The notes: a model not told the origin generated them from the letters alone. Positions 34,206 through 43,942 are shown, numbered from the stretch's first letter. The stretch is DNA of 64,000 nucleotides from Alphaproteobacteria bacterium (GCA_030426465.1 JAUHYK010000015.1:1-64000); one strand, 5' to 3'. Made by a program: numbers and translations.

Positions 34206-35633
34206 ATGACGGCCCATACTCGGGAATCGCACCCTGACGCTTCGGCCATTCGTGTGCCGCATGTCGTGCGCGGAAAAACGGCGTTCGGCGATGACGTTTC
34301 TTATCAGTCTCGGGATATGGGCGCGGCGTTCGGAACGCCGGCGCTTGATCTCGATCATCTGGCCTGGCGGCGAAGCGAACCGCTGCCCATGCTTGATATT
34401 CCGATCGCCGAGGTCATCGACTTTCTCGCCAGGGTCGGTCCCGCGCTGGACTTCGACAAGAACGAATATTTGCGTCACGCCCATGACGGCATGACCAAAG
34501 TAAGCGCACTCGGCTCGCGCGTCCTTGAAAACTGCTATCGTGATCTGCCTTTCATGTTTCGCAAGGAGGTGCTTGAGGCTGAGGTCAAAGCCAATATCGG
34601 CGATCTGGCTTTACTTGACGGATGGGTGGCGAAAGACCCGATTGGCGCGCCGTTGCGCATGCGGGCGTTTCCGCCGCGTCTTGTCCATATCTTGGCCGGA
34701 AACTCGCCGATGGTTGCCGCACTGACGATTGTGCGCGCGGCGCTTTCAAAAGGCGTTCATTTGCTCAAGCTTGCGTCGAACGATCTTTTCACGCCGACCG
34801 CTATTCTCCGGACGATGGCCGAGATCGACCCGGAGCACCCGGTGACACAGTCATTTTCCGCCGCCTACTGGCCGGGCGGGGATGCCGAAATCGAAAGCAT
34901 TCTCTACCGCGCCCAGTATTTCGACAAAATCGTCGTGTGGGGTGGAGAAAGCGCAGTTCGCAATGCTGCTAAGTTCGCCGGACCGGGATTTGAACTTGTG
35001 GCCTTCGATCCGAAAGTTTCGGCGTCGATGGTCGGTCGGGAAGCGTTTGCCAATAAAGAATCTATCATCGCCGCCGCTGAGCGCGCGGCGCTCGATGTCG
35101 GGTCTTTCGATCAGGACGCCTGCAATTGCAGCCGGTTTCAATTCGTGGAAGCGGATGAAGACCAGGCCGATGCTTATTGTGCAGCGCTCGCGTCGGCCCT
35201 CGCGCGCGATAGCCGTTATGGCAATGGCCGCATGCCGGTCCCGGTATCGGAAGAAATTCGCGACGAAGTCGATGTATTGAAAACGATGGAACCGATCTAT
35301 CGCGTGTTTGGCGGGTATGACGGACAGGGGCTCGTTATCCGTTCTGATGAGCCCGTCGATTTTCATCCGAATTTCAAGACTGTCAACGTAGTAACCGTGC
35401 CCAGCCTGACGGAAGCCGTGAAGCATATCACCGTGGCGACGCAGACAGTCGGGGTGTATCCGCCGGCGCGCAAACGTGAGTTGCGCGATGCGCTGTCGGC
35501 GGCTGGCGCGCAGCGGATCGTGACGCTTGGAGAAGTAAACGGCATTAGCGGATTTGGCGGCGGCCCACATGATGCGATGTTTCCCATCCACCGCTTCATG
35601 AAATGGATCGTCGAAGAAGGAGAAGAAGCATGA
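34206..35633 (+). CDS. LuxC-like acyl-CoA/acyl-protein reductase, copy 2
   Basis: The 475-residue protein aligns along its length with the copy at 27288: FPPRLVHILAGNSPMVAALTIVRAALSKGVHLLKLASND (about residues 155-195, in parts), FSAAYWPGGDAEIES and the presumed active cysteine in SFDQDACNCSRFQF. It would reduce an activated acyl group to an aldehyde. The ATG at 34206 follows GGAGGAG with good spacing; an in-frame upstream start at 34170 is not needed. It overlaps the SDR gene by four bases (ATGA), and that gene overlaps the LuxE-like gene the same way, so the three are one coupled unit. Confidence 0.87.
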   Translation: MTAHTRESHPDASAIRVPHVVRGKTAFGDDVSYQSRDMGAAFGTPALDLDHLAWRRSEPLPMLDIPIAEVIDFLARVGPALDFDKNEYLRHAHDGMTKVSALGSRVLENCYRDLPFMFRKEVLEAEVKANIGDLALLDGWVAKDPIGAPLRMRAFPPRLVHILAGNSPMVAALTIVRAALSKGVHLLKLASNDLFTPTAILRTMAEIDPEHPVTQSFSAAYWPGGDAEIESILYRAQYFDKIVVWGGESAVRNAAKFAGPGFELVAFDPKVSASMVGREAFANKESIIAAAERAALDVGSFDQDACNCSRFQFVEADEDQADAYCAALASALARDSRYGNGRMPVPVSEEIRDEVDVLKTMEPIYRVFGGYDGQGLVIRSDEPVDFHPNFKTVNVVTVPSLTEAVKHITVATQTVGVYPPARKRELRDALSAAGAQRIVTLGEVNGISGFGGGPHDAMFPIHRFMKWIVEEGEEA

Positions 35634-36478
35634 GCAAGGGGTGGATCATTACCGGTGTTTCCTCCGGATTCGGACGGGAGCTTGCGGAAGCGGTTCTGGC
35701 AAGCGGCGGCCGGGTCGTCGGCACCTTGCGCAAAAAAGAGCAGATTAAAGAGTTTGAAGCGCTGGCGCCAGGCCGGGCGAGGGCGTTGCTCCTCGACGTT
35801 ACTGATTTTGCCGCAGTTCCCGGCGTCATGCGCCAAGCCTGGAATATTCTCGATGGCGTTGATGTCCTCGTCAACAACGCTGGTTACGGGATCTTGGGAT
35901 GTCTTGAAGAGCTTTCCGATGATGACATCAACCGTTGCATGGACACCAACTTTGGCGGGACCGTCGCCACGATACGCGCTGTGCTGCCGCTTATGCGTGA
36001 GCGGGCGCGCGGCGATATTCTGAACTTTTCTTCCGTGGCCGGATTGTTAGGCATTCCGGGCATGTCGGCCTACAGCGCGGCGAAACATGCTGTCGAGGGA
36101 TTGAGCGATGCGCTTGCGGTTGAAGTTGCGCCGCTTGGAATTCGCGTCATGGCAATAGAGCCCGGCGGGTTCAGGACAAAATTTTCCCTCGGTTCACTCG
36201 CGAAAGCGAAAACTGAAATCGCCGCATATGATGAAACCCCAGGCGGGAAGACACGCAAGATGATGGGCGCCTATGGCGGCACGGAAAAGGGCGATCCGGC
36301 GAAACTTGCGCGCAATCTTATTGAAATGGTCGAGGGTGACGAGCTTCCAGCGCATTATGTTGTCGGCGACGACGCTTTCGCCATGGTCAACGGCAAACTT
36401 CAACATACCATGGCGACGTTTGAAAAATGGAAGCACCGCTCTGTCGGAACGAATTTTGACGAGGCGGCGGCGACATGA
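35630..36478 (+). CDS. SDR family oxidoreductase between LuxC- and LuxE-like genes
   Basis: The 282-residue SDR has TGVSSGFG (residues about 7-14), VNNAGYG, the serine of LNFSSVAG and the active site YSAAKHAVEGLSDALAVE. It resembles the retinol-dehydrogenase-like branch of SDRs that reduce aldehydes or ketones. Its place between the acid-reducing LuxC- and LuxE-like genes suggests that it reduces the aldehyde they form to an alcohol, or oxidises a neighbouring group. The ATG at 35630 overlaps the LuxC-like stop (ATGA); the open frame upstream to 35603 is an arginine-rich artefact. Confidence 0.88.
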   Translation: MSKGWIITGVSSGFGRELAEAVLASGGRVVGTLRKKEQIKEFEALAPGRARALLLDVTDFAAVPGVMRQAWNILDGVDVLVNNAGYGILGCLEELSDDDINRCMDTNFGGTVATIRAVLPLMRERARGDILNFSSVAGLLGIPGMSAYSAAKHAVEGLSDALAVEVAPLGIRVMAIEPGGFRTKFSLGSLAKAKTEIAAYDETPGGKTRKMMGAYGGTEKGDPAKLARNLIEMVEGDELPAHYVVGDDAFAMVNGKLQHTMATFEKWKHRSVGTNFDEAAAT

Positions 36479-37845
36479 GCGCGCTCGACAAGATATTGTC
36501 CTTAACGGAAACCGAAGATCCTTTTCGCATCGTGCCAGGTAATCTGCGTCAACTTCAGCTGGACGCCGCCAGCGAGCGTTTCGCGCAGCGGCGCGAACAG
36601 ATCAAGGTGCTTGACCAGAAAGCCAAGGATCGCGGCATCGATGATCCGAGATCTTTTGAGGAACTGATCCCGCTCCTGTTTTCCGATGCAACTTACAAGA
36701 GCTATCCGGAAAGCTTCATCGACAATGGAAAATGGCGTCACATGACTGTTTGGCTCCAGACGCTTTCCACGCAACCGATCGAAGACATGGACTATTCCAA
36801 GATTTCGGATATGGATGAATGGATCGCTGAGCTTCGCAGTCGCGGCCATCACGTCGTCAGCTCCAGCGGCACGTCAGGCAAAAACAGTTTCATTCCGCGT
36901 TCGACCGCTGACCGGGAAGTGCAGCCGGTGCGCATGGACCGCAATCTCAAGTGGAACATTGGCGCGTACCGAAAGGATTACGGCAAAAAGTATCCGATGT
37001 TCCTGCTGATGCCGAAAATGGGCAGCTATACTGCCACGGACTCCGTGACGCGGTTTGCTGAAATGCGCGGTATTCCGGGCGACGTCCATTACATCTCTAC
37101 AATGCCGCAAAGCGCTGTCGAAATGAGCGAAATGATGCGGCTCAACCGGGCCATCGCCGCGGGCACGGCAATGCCGAGCGAGATTGAGGCGTTCAAAAAG
37201 AAAAGCGCCGCGCGTCAGGCAATCATACAGAAAGAATTCGGCGAATTTCTCGAGCATCTGATTTCGCGCCGTGACGAACCTGTCCTGATTACGGGCATGA
37301 TGGCTATGCTTTACCGGGTTGTTGAGGCGGCGAAAGCCAAGGGACTTCCCGATGGATGTTTTCATCCTGACACGGTCATCACTGTCGGCGGTGGGAAAAA
37401 GGGCGCGCAATTGCCGCCGGATTTCATCGAGCAATGCCAGCGTTTCTTCAATCTGACGCCATATAATTTCAATGATGGTTACGGCATGGGCGAGCTGACT
37501 GACTACTGCCCGAAAATTCCTGTCGGCGAAGGATATGCGATTCCGCCATGGATTGTCCCCTTGATGATCGAAAAGTCTGGCGAGACACTGCTTAATCCTG
37601 AAAATGGAAGAGGCAGCGTCACCACGCGGTTTGCGTTTATCGACTTGCTGGCTGATGGCAAGTGGGGCGGCCTTGTGACTGGCGACCGACTGACCGTGGA
37701 TTTTTCCCCGGCCGAGGATGGTATCGCCGTGCCGGTCGTGCGTGAAATCGCCCGCTATAAGGACCTTCCGGAAGGCGACGATAAAGCGACATGCGCCGGG
37801 ACGATGGACGCTTATGTGCGCGGCGCGCTGGAAGAAGCTGTTTGA
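36475..37845 (+). CDS. LuxE-like acyl-protein synthetase / AMP-forming ligase, copy 2
   Basis: The 456-residue protein has HHVVSSSGTSGKNSFIPRSTADRE (about residues 122-145) and NDGYGMGELTDYCPK, as in LuxE-type acyl-protein synthetases, and resembles the copy at 28667 in length and layout (start NLRQLQLDAASERFAQR versus QLEAANALFADLR). It is coupled to the SDR gene by ATGA. By family it would adenylate a carboxylic acid and hand it to the LuxC-like enzyme. The strict co-occurrence of both pairs suggests two related substrates or successive steps. Confidence 0.85.
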   Translation: MSALDKILSLTETEDPFRIVPGNLRQLQLDAASERFAQRREQIKVLDQKAKDRGIDDPRSFEELIPLLFSDATYKSYPESFIDNGKWRHMTVWLQTLSTQPIEDMDYSKISDMDEWIAELRSRGHHVVSSSGTSGKNSFIPRSTADREVQPVRMDRNLKWNIGAYRKDYGKKYPMFLLMPKMGSYTATDSVTRFAEMRGIPGDVHYISTMPQSAVEMSEMMRLNRAIAAGTAMPSEIEAFKKKSAARQAIIQKEFGEFLEHLISRRDEPVLITGMMAMLYRVVEAAKAKGLPDGCFHPDTVITVGGGKKGAQLPPDFIEQCQRFFNLTPYNFNDGYGMGELTDYCPKIPVGEGYAIPPWIVPLMIEKSGETLLNPENGRGSVTTRFAFIDLLADGKWGGLVTGDRLTVDFSPAEDGIAVPVVREIARYKDLPEGDDKATCAGTMDAYVRGALEEAV

Positions 37846-37928
37846 TCGCTCATGCGCTGTCTTTGAGGTTGGGTCTCGCTGACGATCTCCGCTATCTTGC
37901 TCCGCAAATTCCTGATGCGGAGCCAGTC

Positions 37929-39038
37929 ATGGATGTGCGGCCTTTCAAGATCGATGTCGATCAATCCGTTCTCGACCGAATTGCAGCGCGTCTCCGCGAC
38001 GCCCGGATCGGATATGAGCCCGTAGAAGGCGAGTCATGGCAATATGGCATGGACCGTTCTTATCTTGCGGACCTAGTTGCCTATTGGCGCGAACACTATG
38101 ATTGGCGAACGCAGGAAGCCGCGCTTAATCGCTGGCCGCAATTCAAGGCCGACATCGATGGCGTTGATATTCATTTTTATCATGTCAAAGGCGACGGTGC
38201 ACAGAAGACGCCGATCATTCTAACCCATGGCTGGCCGGGTTCTGTTGTGGAGTTTCAGGAGACAATCCCGAAGCTTGTTGATGCAGGTTTCTCCGTCGTG
38301 GTTCCGTCGCTGCCCGGCTATGGCTGGTCCGGCCGGCCTTGCTCCCCGATTGGTCCTGAGAAAGTCGCTGATATGTGGCGCTCGCTCATGGTCGACGCGC
38401 TCGGTTACAACAAATTCTTTGCGCAAGGGGGCGATTGGGGTTCGGCCGTGACGATGCAGCTCGGCATGAACCATGCCGATGTTGTAAAGGCGATCCATTT
38501 GAATTTCTTCATGGGGCCGCCCCCGGGTCCGGACGCCGATCAGGAACTGATCGCCTATTGGAATGATGTAAAAGTGCTGATGGAGGCCGAAAGCGGCTAT
38601 CACCATGAACAGGCGACAAAACCGCAAACGATTGGGCTTGCGCTGCACGACAATCCGGTAGGCTGGGCGTCATGGGTCGTTGAAAAATTCTGGCGCTGGG
38701 GCGACACGAAAGGCGATATTGAGAGCCGTTTCAGCAAGGATCATCTGATCACCAATTTGATGAGCTATCTGGTGACGGATAATGTCATTTCATCCTTCTG
38801 GATGTACTACGCCAGCCGAGTTGGTCAGCGCGCCATGGGCCCTGTGAAAGTGCCGACCGCGCTTGCTCATTTTCCGGGTGAGTTTTATCCGATGCCGTCG
38901 CGCGCACTGGCGGAGCGTGCTTACAACGTGGCGCGCTGGAGCGAGATGCCGTCGGGCGGACATTTTGCGGCGATGGAAGAGCCTGACGTTTTTTCAAAAG
39001 ACGTCATTGAGTTCTTTAAGAACCAATCCGCCGCATAG
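37929..39038 (+). CDS. Epoxide hydrolase family protein (EHN domain)
   Basis: The 369-residue protein has the N-terminal EHN segment PFKIDVDQSVLDRIAARLRDAR and WREHYDWRTQEAALNRWPQF (residues 5-80), then an alpha/beta hydrolase core with HGWPGSVVEFQ (about 98-108), the nucleophile aspartate in FFAQGGDWGSAVTMQ, and a catalytic histidine in PSGGHFAAMEEP. This is the full set for epoxide hydrolysis, as in juvenile-hormone-type epoxide hydrolases. It starts at 37929, 83 bases after the LuxE-like gene, with no strong ribosome site. It converges with the SDR gene at 39046. Confidence 0.88.
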   Translation: MDVRPFKIDVDQSVLDRIAARLRDARIGYEPVEGESWQYGMDRSYLADLVAYWREHYDWRTQEAALNRWPQFKADIDGVDIHFYHVKGDGAQKTPIILTHGWPGSVVEFQETIPKLVDAGFSVVVPSLPGYGWSGRPCSPIGPEKVADMWRSLMVDALGYNKFFAQGGDWGSAVTMQLGMNHADVVKAIHLNFFMGPPPGPDADQELIAYWNDVKVLMEAESGYHHEQATKPQTIGLALHDNPVGWASWVVEKFWRWGDTKGDIESRFSKDHLITNLMSYLVTDNVISSFWMYYASRVGQRAMGPVKVPTALAHFPGEFYPMPSRALAERAYNVARWSEMPSGGHFAAMEEPDVFSKDVIEFFKNQSAA

Positions 39039-39045
39039 TCAGGGC

Positions 39046-39834
39046 TTATTCTTCGACGACGACGGGCATAGAAAGAATCTGTCCGATGCCGCCGCCTACA
39101 TGCAGTGTTTGACCGGTGACATAGGAGCCGGCTTCGGAGGCAAGGAACTGAACGGGCCCGATAATTTCGTCAGGCTCGCCAAAACGCCCCATCGCGATCG
39201 CCTGTTGGTAGACTTTCGCCCGCTTCGGATTGCCGGCGGTGGGCGCCGCCATATCTGTCTTGAGTACGCCCGGAGCGATCGCATTGCAGGTGATGTTATA
39301 GGGAGCGAGGTCGGCGGCGATGGCGCGCGTCATCCCTGAAACAGCCGCCTTGCTGGCGCTATAGGCGGAAAGATTGGGGCGGCCGGTTTCTCCGACATAA
39401 CTTGAAAAATTGATGATGCGGCCCCATCGCTGCTCAATCATCCCTTTGGATAATTCACGGCAAAGAAGGTAGGTCGCGGTCGAATTGATGCGAAAGATGG
39501 CGTCCCAGTCGGGAAGCGTTGACTCGGGCAGCGGGGACCAGCCAGCGACGCCGGCATTGTTGACGAGAATGTCGACCGAACCGCCTTCTTTGGCGATGCG
39601 CTTAGCGGTCGCTTCAACGGCGGCTATGTCTGAAAGATCGAAAGCGACGGTGCGGGCGCTGACGCCCAGATCTTGAAACTCATGAGCCAGCTGTTGCAAT
39701 TTTGCATTGTTTCGCGCCGCCAAAATAAGGTCCGCGCCAGCGCGTGCGAAGCCGCGGGCGATAGCCTCTCCTAGGCCGCGAGACGCGCCGGTAATAAACG
39801 CTGTCCGGCCTTTCAGGGAAAAGAGATCGCTCAC
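39046..39834 (-). CDS. SDR family oxidoreductase
   Basis: The 262-residue SDR has TGASRGLG (residues about 13-20), VNNAGVAG and the active site YSASKAAVSGMTRAIAADLAP, ending VTGQTLHVGGGIGQ. It is of the gluconate-5-dehydrogenase/FabG type. The GTG at 39834 (reading VSDLFSLKGR) lies 7 bases after the P450 stop and is preferred over the long frame starting at 39912 inside the P450 gene. It is the second gene of a P450-SDR operon, so it may oxidise the alcohol made by the P450. Confidence 0.87.
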   Translation of the reverse strand: MSDLFSLKGRTAFITGASRGLGEAIARGFARAGADLILAARNNAKLQQLAHEFQDLGVSARTVAFDLSDIAAVEATAKRIAKEGGSVDILVNNAGVAGWSPLPESTLPDWDAIFRINSTATYLLCRELSKGMIEQRWGRIINFSSYVGETGRPNLSAYSASKAAVSGMTRAIAADLAPYNITCNAIAPGVLKTDMAAPTAGNPKRAKVYQQAIAMGRFGEPDEIIGPVQFLASEAGSYVTGQTLHVGGGIGQILSMPVVVEE

Positions 39835-39841
39835 GCCAATA

Positions 39842-41083
39842 TCAGTCCCAGGCGACAGGAAGTTTTTTCCGCCCCCAATACATCCAGGTTTCAATGCGTT
39901 CGGTTTCGCCAACCAGCCGGAGTTTCGGCAATCGTTCGGTCAATAATCGCAGGGCGATCTGGCCCTCCATGCGGGCGAGCGGCGCGCCGATACAAAAATG
40001 CACGCCATAGCCGAAGGACAAATGTTTTTTCGATTCGCTAAGCGGCCGGTCAAGATCGAACGCGTCGGGGTATTTGAATTGCTCGGGGCAGCGATTGGCG
40101 CCAGCGATGGAGAACATCAGCTTGGCATGGTCTGGAAGGTGATGGCCGTGCATTTCGATAGGCCTTAGACTGGTGCGAAAGTGAGCAAGCACAGGCGGGT
40201 CCAGTCGCAGGCTTTCCTCAATCGCCGCTTCGATCTTGCCCGGGTCGGCGCAAACCGCGTCCCACAATTCCCGCCGTTCAAGCAGGCGCCAAACGCAATT
40301 GCTGATGAGGTTCGTTGTGGTTTCTTGCCCACCTGTCAAAAAAGTTGCGCAGATATTGACGATCTCCATATCCGTCAGGCGCCGGCCCGCGATTTTGGAG
40401 CAGACAGCGCGCGACATGAAGTCGTCCGGCACGATATCGCCAACATGGTCGGGGGTTGCGTCGTCAATGCCGGCCTTGCGCAAAAGATCGCGGCGATAAT
40501 CCACCATTTCCATGCAATGGTCGTAGATCTCTTTAAAAATCGCCTTGTGCGATCCCGGTTCAGGATCGTGGAACATCAATTTCTGTAACTCGTCGCCCCA
40601 ATGCTTGTAGCGTTTGTAATCCTCGGGCGGCAGGCCCAGCATGATGCACATAACCTTTGCCGGTAAAGGCAGGGCAAGATCGTCGTGCAGATCACCCGCC
40701 CCTTTGGTCTCCATCTCGTCAAGAAGCTCCGTGGCGAGGCTTTTCACCGTAGGCCTGAAAGCTTTCAAGGCCTTGGGCGTAAAGCCCGGCATCAAAAGCG
40801 CGCGAAACGCCATGTGAAACGGGGGGTCGGTGACGATGCCTGTGTCATGGGCGGTGTCTTTTGCGGCGTTGCCCCATTTGAAAGACCAGACCGGATTGTC
40901 TTGCAGAACGTGGTTTTTGATCTCGCCGTAATCGCTCGTGATCCAGTAATGGAAATCGTCGTTCTTAAACTCGTAAAACGGACATTGCCGGGCAAGCTCC
41001 GCATAAGTCTCGCCGGGATTTTCCATAGCGTCGGCTGACGTCGGATCGAATGCGAACTTTCCGGCCACAGGGATGTCTTTCAA
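39842..41083 (-). CDS. Cytochrome P450, copy 3
   Basis: The 413-residue P450 has the heme loop FGYGVHFCIGAPLAR (cysteine at about residue 361), the I-helix TFLTGGQETTTN and the ExxR helix EESLRL. It has a well-formed acid-threonine pair (E-T), unlike the copy at 13360. It should hydroxylate a hydrophobic compound. It heads a minus-strand operon with an SDR gene and is divergent from the FAD oxidoreductase gene at 41259, with 175 bases between them. No TGTAGT palindrome is present there, so it does not look like part of the TetR regulon. Confidence 0.93.
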   Translation of the reverse strand: MKDIPVAGKFAFDPTSADAMENPGETYAELARQCPFYEFKNDDFHYWITSDYGEIKNHVLQDNPVWSFKWGNAAKDTAHDTGIVTDPPFHMAFRALLMPGFTPKALKAFRPTVKSLATELLDEMETKGAGDLHDDLALPLPAKVMCIMLGLPPEDYKRYKHWGDELQKLMFHDPEPGSHKAIFKEIYDHCMEMVDYRRDLLRKAGIDDATPDHVGDIVPDDFMSRAVCSKIAGRRLTDMEIVNICATFLTGGQETTTNLISNCVWRLLERRELWDAVCADPGKIEAAIEESLRLDPPVLAHFRTSLRPIEMHGHHLPDHAKLMFSIAGANRCPEQFKYPDAFDLDRPLSESKKHLSFGYGVHFCIGAPLARMEGQIALRLLTERLPKLRLVGETERIETWMYWGRKKLPVAWD

Positions 41084-41258
41084 TTTGCTTCGCAGTGAGA
41101 ATAGCCGACGCGGCGCGGCGCTTTCGAGGGTATTCGGTCATGCAATCGCAGGTGCGATAACCGCCCGAGCGAATAGTAAAAAGAGCGCCCCCCTAGCGGT
41201 GCGCTGCTATTTGTTGAGGCGATGAGGCAACCTACAAAAATACCGGCAGAACAACGCC

Positions 41259-42362
41259 ATGACGGATGAAGTCGACGCTATCGTCATCGGCGCCGGGGTC
41301 ATCGGGCTGGCGGTCGCGCGGGCGCTCGCACTTGCGGGAAAGCCGCCGCTGATCGTCGAAGGCGAGCCCCATTTCGGGTCGTGGACCAGCAGCCGGAACA
41401 GCGAGGTCATCCATGCGGGAATTTATTACCCGGAAGGATCGCTGAAAGCGCGGTTATGCGTCGAGGGAAAGCAAAAGCTTTATGAATTTTGTGCGGCGCG
41501 CAATGTTCCCCACAAGAAACTCGGCAAATTGATTTTCGCCCATGACGATAGTCAGCTTGACGATCTGGAAATGATCATGGCGCGCGCGGCGGCGGCGGGC
41601 GTTTGTGACCTGACCCTTTTAAGCCAAAGTCAAGCGCGGGAGATTGAGCCCGAGCTTGCGTGCAAGGCAGCGGTGCTGTCGCCGTCGACGGGGATTGTCG
41701 ATAGTCATTCGCTGATGCTCGCCTTGTTAGGGGAGGCGGAAGAGCACGGGGCCATCATCGCCCCGAACAGCAAGATAGAACGCATAACAAAAGACAATGC
41801 ATACTGGCGCCTGCATCTTGCCGGGGAGGAGGAGGCGATTGTCGGCGCGCCGGTGTTAATCAACAGCGCCGGGCTTGCCGCGCAAAAAATCGCGGGCGCC
41901 ATCGAATCGCTCCCCAGTGCGTTTTTGCCGCCGCTCCATCTCGCGCGCGGCGTCTATTTCACCTATTCCGGTCGAACGCCGTTTTCCCATCTTATCTATC
42001 CGGCGCCGGAGCCCGGCGGGCTCGGCACGCATCTAACGCTCGATCTTTCGGGACAGGCGCGTTTCGGCCCGGATGTGGAATGGATCGATAAGATTGACTA
42101 TACCGTCGATCCCAATCGTCATGCAAAGTTTACGGCTGCCGCGCGCCGGATTTGGCCGTCGCTCGATCCTGATCGGCTGCAGCCCGGCTACGCCGGTATT
42201 CGTCCCAAACTGTCTGGCCCGGGAGAGCCGGCGGCCGATTTCATGATCTCGGGGCCGGCCGACCATGATTGCGACGGGCTCGTCAATCTTTTTGGTATTG
42301 AATCTCCCGGCCTGACCGCTTCTTTGGCGATCGCAGATTATGTAGTGCAATGTCTGAAATGA
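41259..42362 (+). CDS. FAD-dependent oxidoreductase (L-2-hydroxyglutarate oxidase-like)
   Basis: The 367-residue protein has AIVIGAGVIGLAVARALALAG (residues 8-28), SRNSEVIHAGIYYPEGSLKARLC, which is typical of LhgO-type enzymes, and the C-terminal FGIESPGLTASLAIAD. It should oxidise a 2-hydroxy acid or amine with FAD. The gene order (this, GMC oxidoreductase, aldehyde dehydrogenase, MFS) suggests an alcohol-to-acid oxidation unit. Its stop overlaps the next ATG (ATGA at 42359). Confidence 0.87.
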   Translation: MTDEVDAIVIGAGVIGLAVARALALAGKPPLIVEGEPHFGSWTSSRNSEVIHAGIYYPEGSLKARLCVEGKQKLYEFCAARNVPHKKLGKLIFAHDDSQLDDLEMIMARAAAAGVCDLTLLSQSQAREIEPELACKAAVLSPSTGIVDSHSLMLALLGEAEEHGAIIAPNSKIERITKDNAYWRLHLAGEEEAIVGAPVLINSAGLAAQKIAGAIESLPSAFLPPLHLARGVYFTYSGRTPFSHLIYPAPEPGGLGTHLTLDLSGQARFGPDVEWIDKIDYTVDPNRHAKFTAAARRIWPSLDPDRLQPGYAGIRPKLSGPGEPAADFMISGPADHDCDGLVNLFGIESPGLTASLAIADYVVQCLK

Positions 42363-43942
42363 ACTACGATTACATTATTATCGGCGCGGGTAGCGCCGGA
42401 TGTGTCCTTGCCGCACGTCTCAGCGAAGATCCATCAGCGCGCGTCTTGCTGCTTGAGGCGGGGCCGCGAGACCTGAATCCCTGGATCCATATTCCCCTCG
42501 GATATGGGAAACTTTTCAAACATCCCACGCTTAATTGGCTTTATCAAACAATGCCGGAAGCCAATTTGAACGGGCGCAATATTCCCCAACCGCGCGGCAA
42601 GGTTCTGGGCGGGTCGTCTTCGATCAACGGTCTTTTATATGTGCGCGGGCAACCGGAAGATTTTGACGAATGGGCGCGGATCGGAAATTACGGCTGGGGC
42701 TATGATGATTTGCTACCGTATTTTCGCCGGGCGGAAGACCAGGCCCGCGGCGCCGATGATTGGCACGGCGCCGGTGGTCCATTAAGCGTGTCCGATGCAA
42801 CTGAACCGCATCCGATCTGTGAGGCTTATTTAGACGCCGCGGTCGAAGCAGGGTTCCACCGCAATCCCGATTTCAATGGGGCCAGCCAGGAAGGTGTTGG
42901 ATATTATCAGTCGACCATGCGCAATGGGATGCGTTCCAGTGCGGCGGTCGCCTATCTTCGTCCAGTTCGGTCAAGACAAAATCTCGATATCATTACAGAC
43001 GCCCTCGTCCAACGGGTCGTTTTTGACGGCAAACGCGCAAGCGCTGTCGAATGGTGCGATAAATCAGGTACGCCTCGACGCGCTGAGGCGGAAGGCGAGA
43101 TTATTCTTTCCGCCGGTGCATTCGGTTCGCCGCAGCTTCTTGAATTGTCAGGTGTTGGGGATGGCGAACGTCTGAAGGGCTTGGGCGTCGAGACGATACA
43201 TCATAACCCCGACGTCGGGGAGAATCTCCAAGACCATTTGCAGGTCCGGTTTGTCTACAAGTCAAAACAAAAAGTGACTTTCAATGACGACATGCGCTCT
43301 CCATTAAGAATGGCGGCCGTCGGGCTCAAATACGCACTTCAACGTCGCGGCCCCTTAACAGTGTCGGCAGGCTATGCGGGCGGTTTCTTTCGATCTGACG
43401 TCGCAGAGGATGCGCGCCCGGATATGCAGATGTTATGCATCACCTTCAGCACGACCAAAATGGGCGACAAACTTCATGATTTTTCAGGGTTTACGATTTC
43501 AGCGTGCCCGTTGCGACCGGAAAGCCGGGGAAGCGTGCATGCATTATCGCGCGATCCGTCTGCTGCTCCGGAAATAAAAGTCAATTTTCTGGCGACTGAC
43601 AAGGATCGCCGCGGCATCGTCGCCGGAGCCCGGCTCATAAGGAAAGTCATGAGCCAACCCGCGATGGCCCCGTTTGTGAAAGGCGAAGAATTGCCCGGAT
43701 CGCAAATTCGGTCTGAAGAAGCTTTGCTCGAATATGCAAGGGATACCGGCGGATCTCTTTATCATCCAAGCTGTAGTGCGGCTATGGGCAAGGTCGTGGA
43801 TAGCTCGCTGCGGGTCATGGGCGTCGACAATCTGCGTGTCGCGGACGCGTCGATCATGCCTTCAGTCGTTTCCGGAAATACGAATGCTGCAGTCATCGCC
43901 ATAGGCGAGAAGGCAGCGGACCTAATTCGCTCCAAATCGTGA
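42359..43942 (+). CDS. GMC family FAD-dependent oxidoreductase, copy 2
   Basis: The 527-residue protein has DYIIIGAGSAGCVLAARLSE at the N-terminus, GGSSSINGLLYVRGQPEDFDEWA (about residues 82-104) and the C-terminal SLYHPSCSAAMG, with the active histidine in place, and VSGNTNAAVIAIGEKAADLI. It is closer in motif detail to choline/alcohol dehydrogenases (BetA-like) than copy 1. It should oxidise a primary alcohol to an aldehyde for the aldehyde dehydrogenase encoded 12 bases downstream. A start at 42350 (three residues longer) is possible; the ATG at 42359 forms the ATGA overlap. Confidence 0.92.
   Translation: MNYDYIIIGAGSAGCVLAARLSEDPSARVLLLEAGPRDLNPWIHIPLGYGKLFKHPTLNWLYQTMPEANLNGRNIPQPRGKVLGGSSSINGLLYVRGQPEDFDEWARIGNYGWGYDDLLPYFRRAEDQARGADDWHGAGGPLSVSDATEPHPICEAYLDAAVEAGFHRNPDFNGASQEGVGYYQSTMRNGMRSSAAVAYLRPVRSRQNLDIITDALVQRVVFDGKRASAVEWCDKSGTPRRAEAEGEIILSAGAFGSPQLLELSGVGDGERLKGLGVETIHHNPDVGENLQDHLQVRFVYKSKQKVTFNDDMRSPLRMAAVGLKYALQRRGPLTVSAGYAGGFFRSDVAEDARPDMQMLCITFSTTKMGDKLHDFSGFTISACPLRPESRGSVHALSRDPSAAPEIKVNFLATDKDRRGIVAGARLIRKVMSQPAMAPFVKGEELPGSQIRSEEALLEYARDTGGSLYHPSCSAAMGKVVDSSLRVMGVDNLRVADASIMPSVVSGNTNAAVIAIGEKAADLIRSKS

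Noticed and set aside
34851..35591. 246-codon minus-strand open frame
   Set aside because: It is fully antisense to the second LuxC-like gene, which has convincing motifs, and has no ribosome site or known motif.
27288..37845. A bioluminescence (lux) operon
   Set aside because: Only LuxC- and LuxE-like genes are present. No LuxA, LuxB or LuxD-like sequence occurs in the window, and the context is catabolic.
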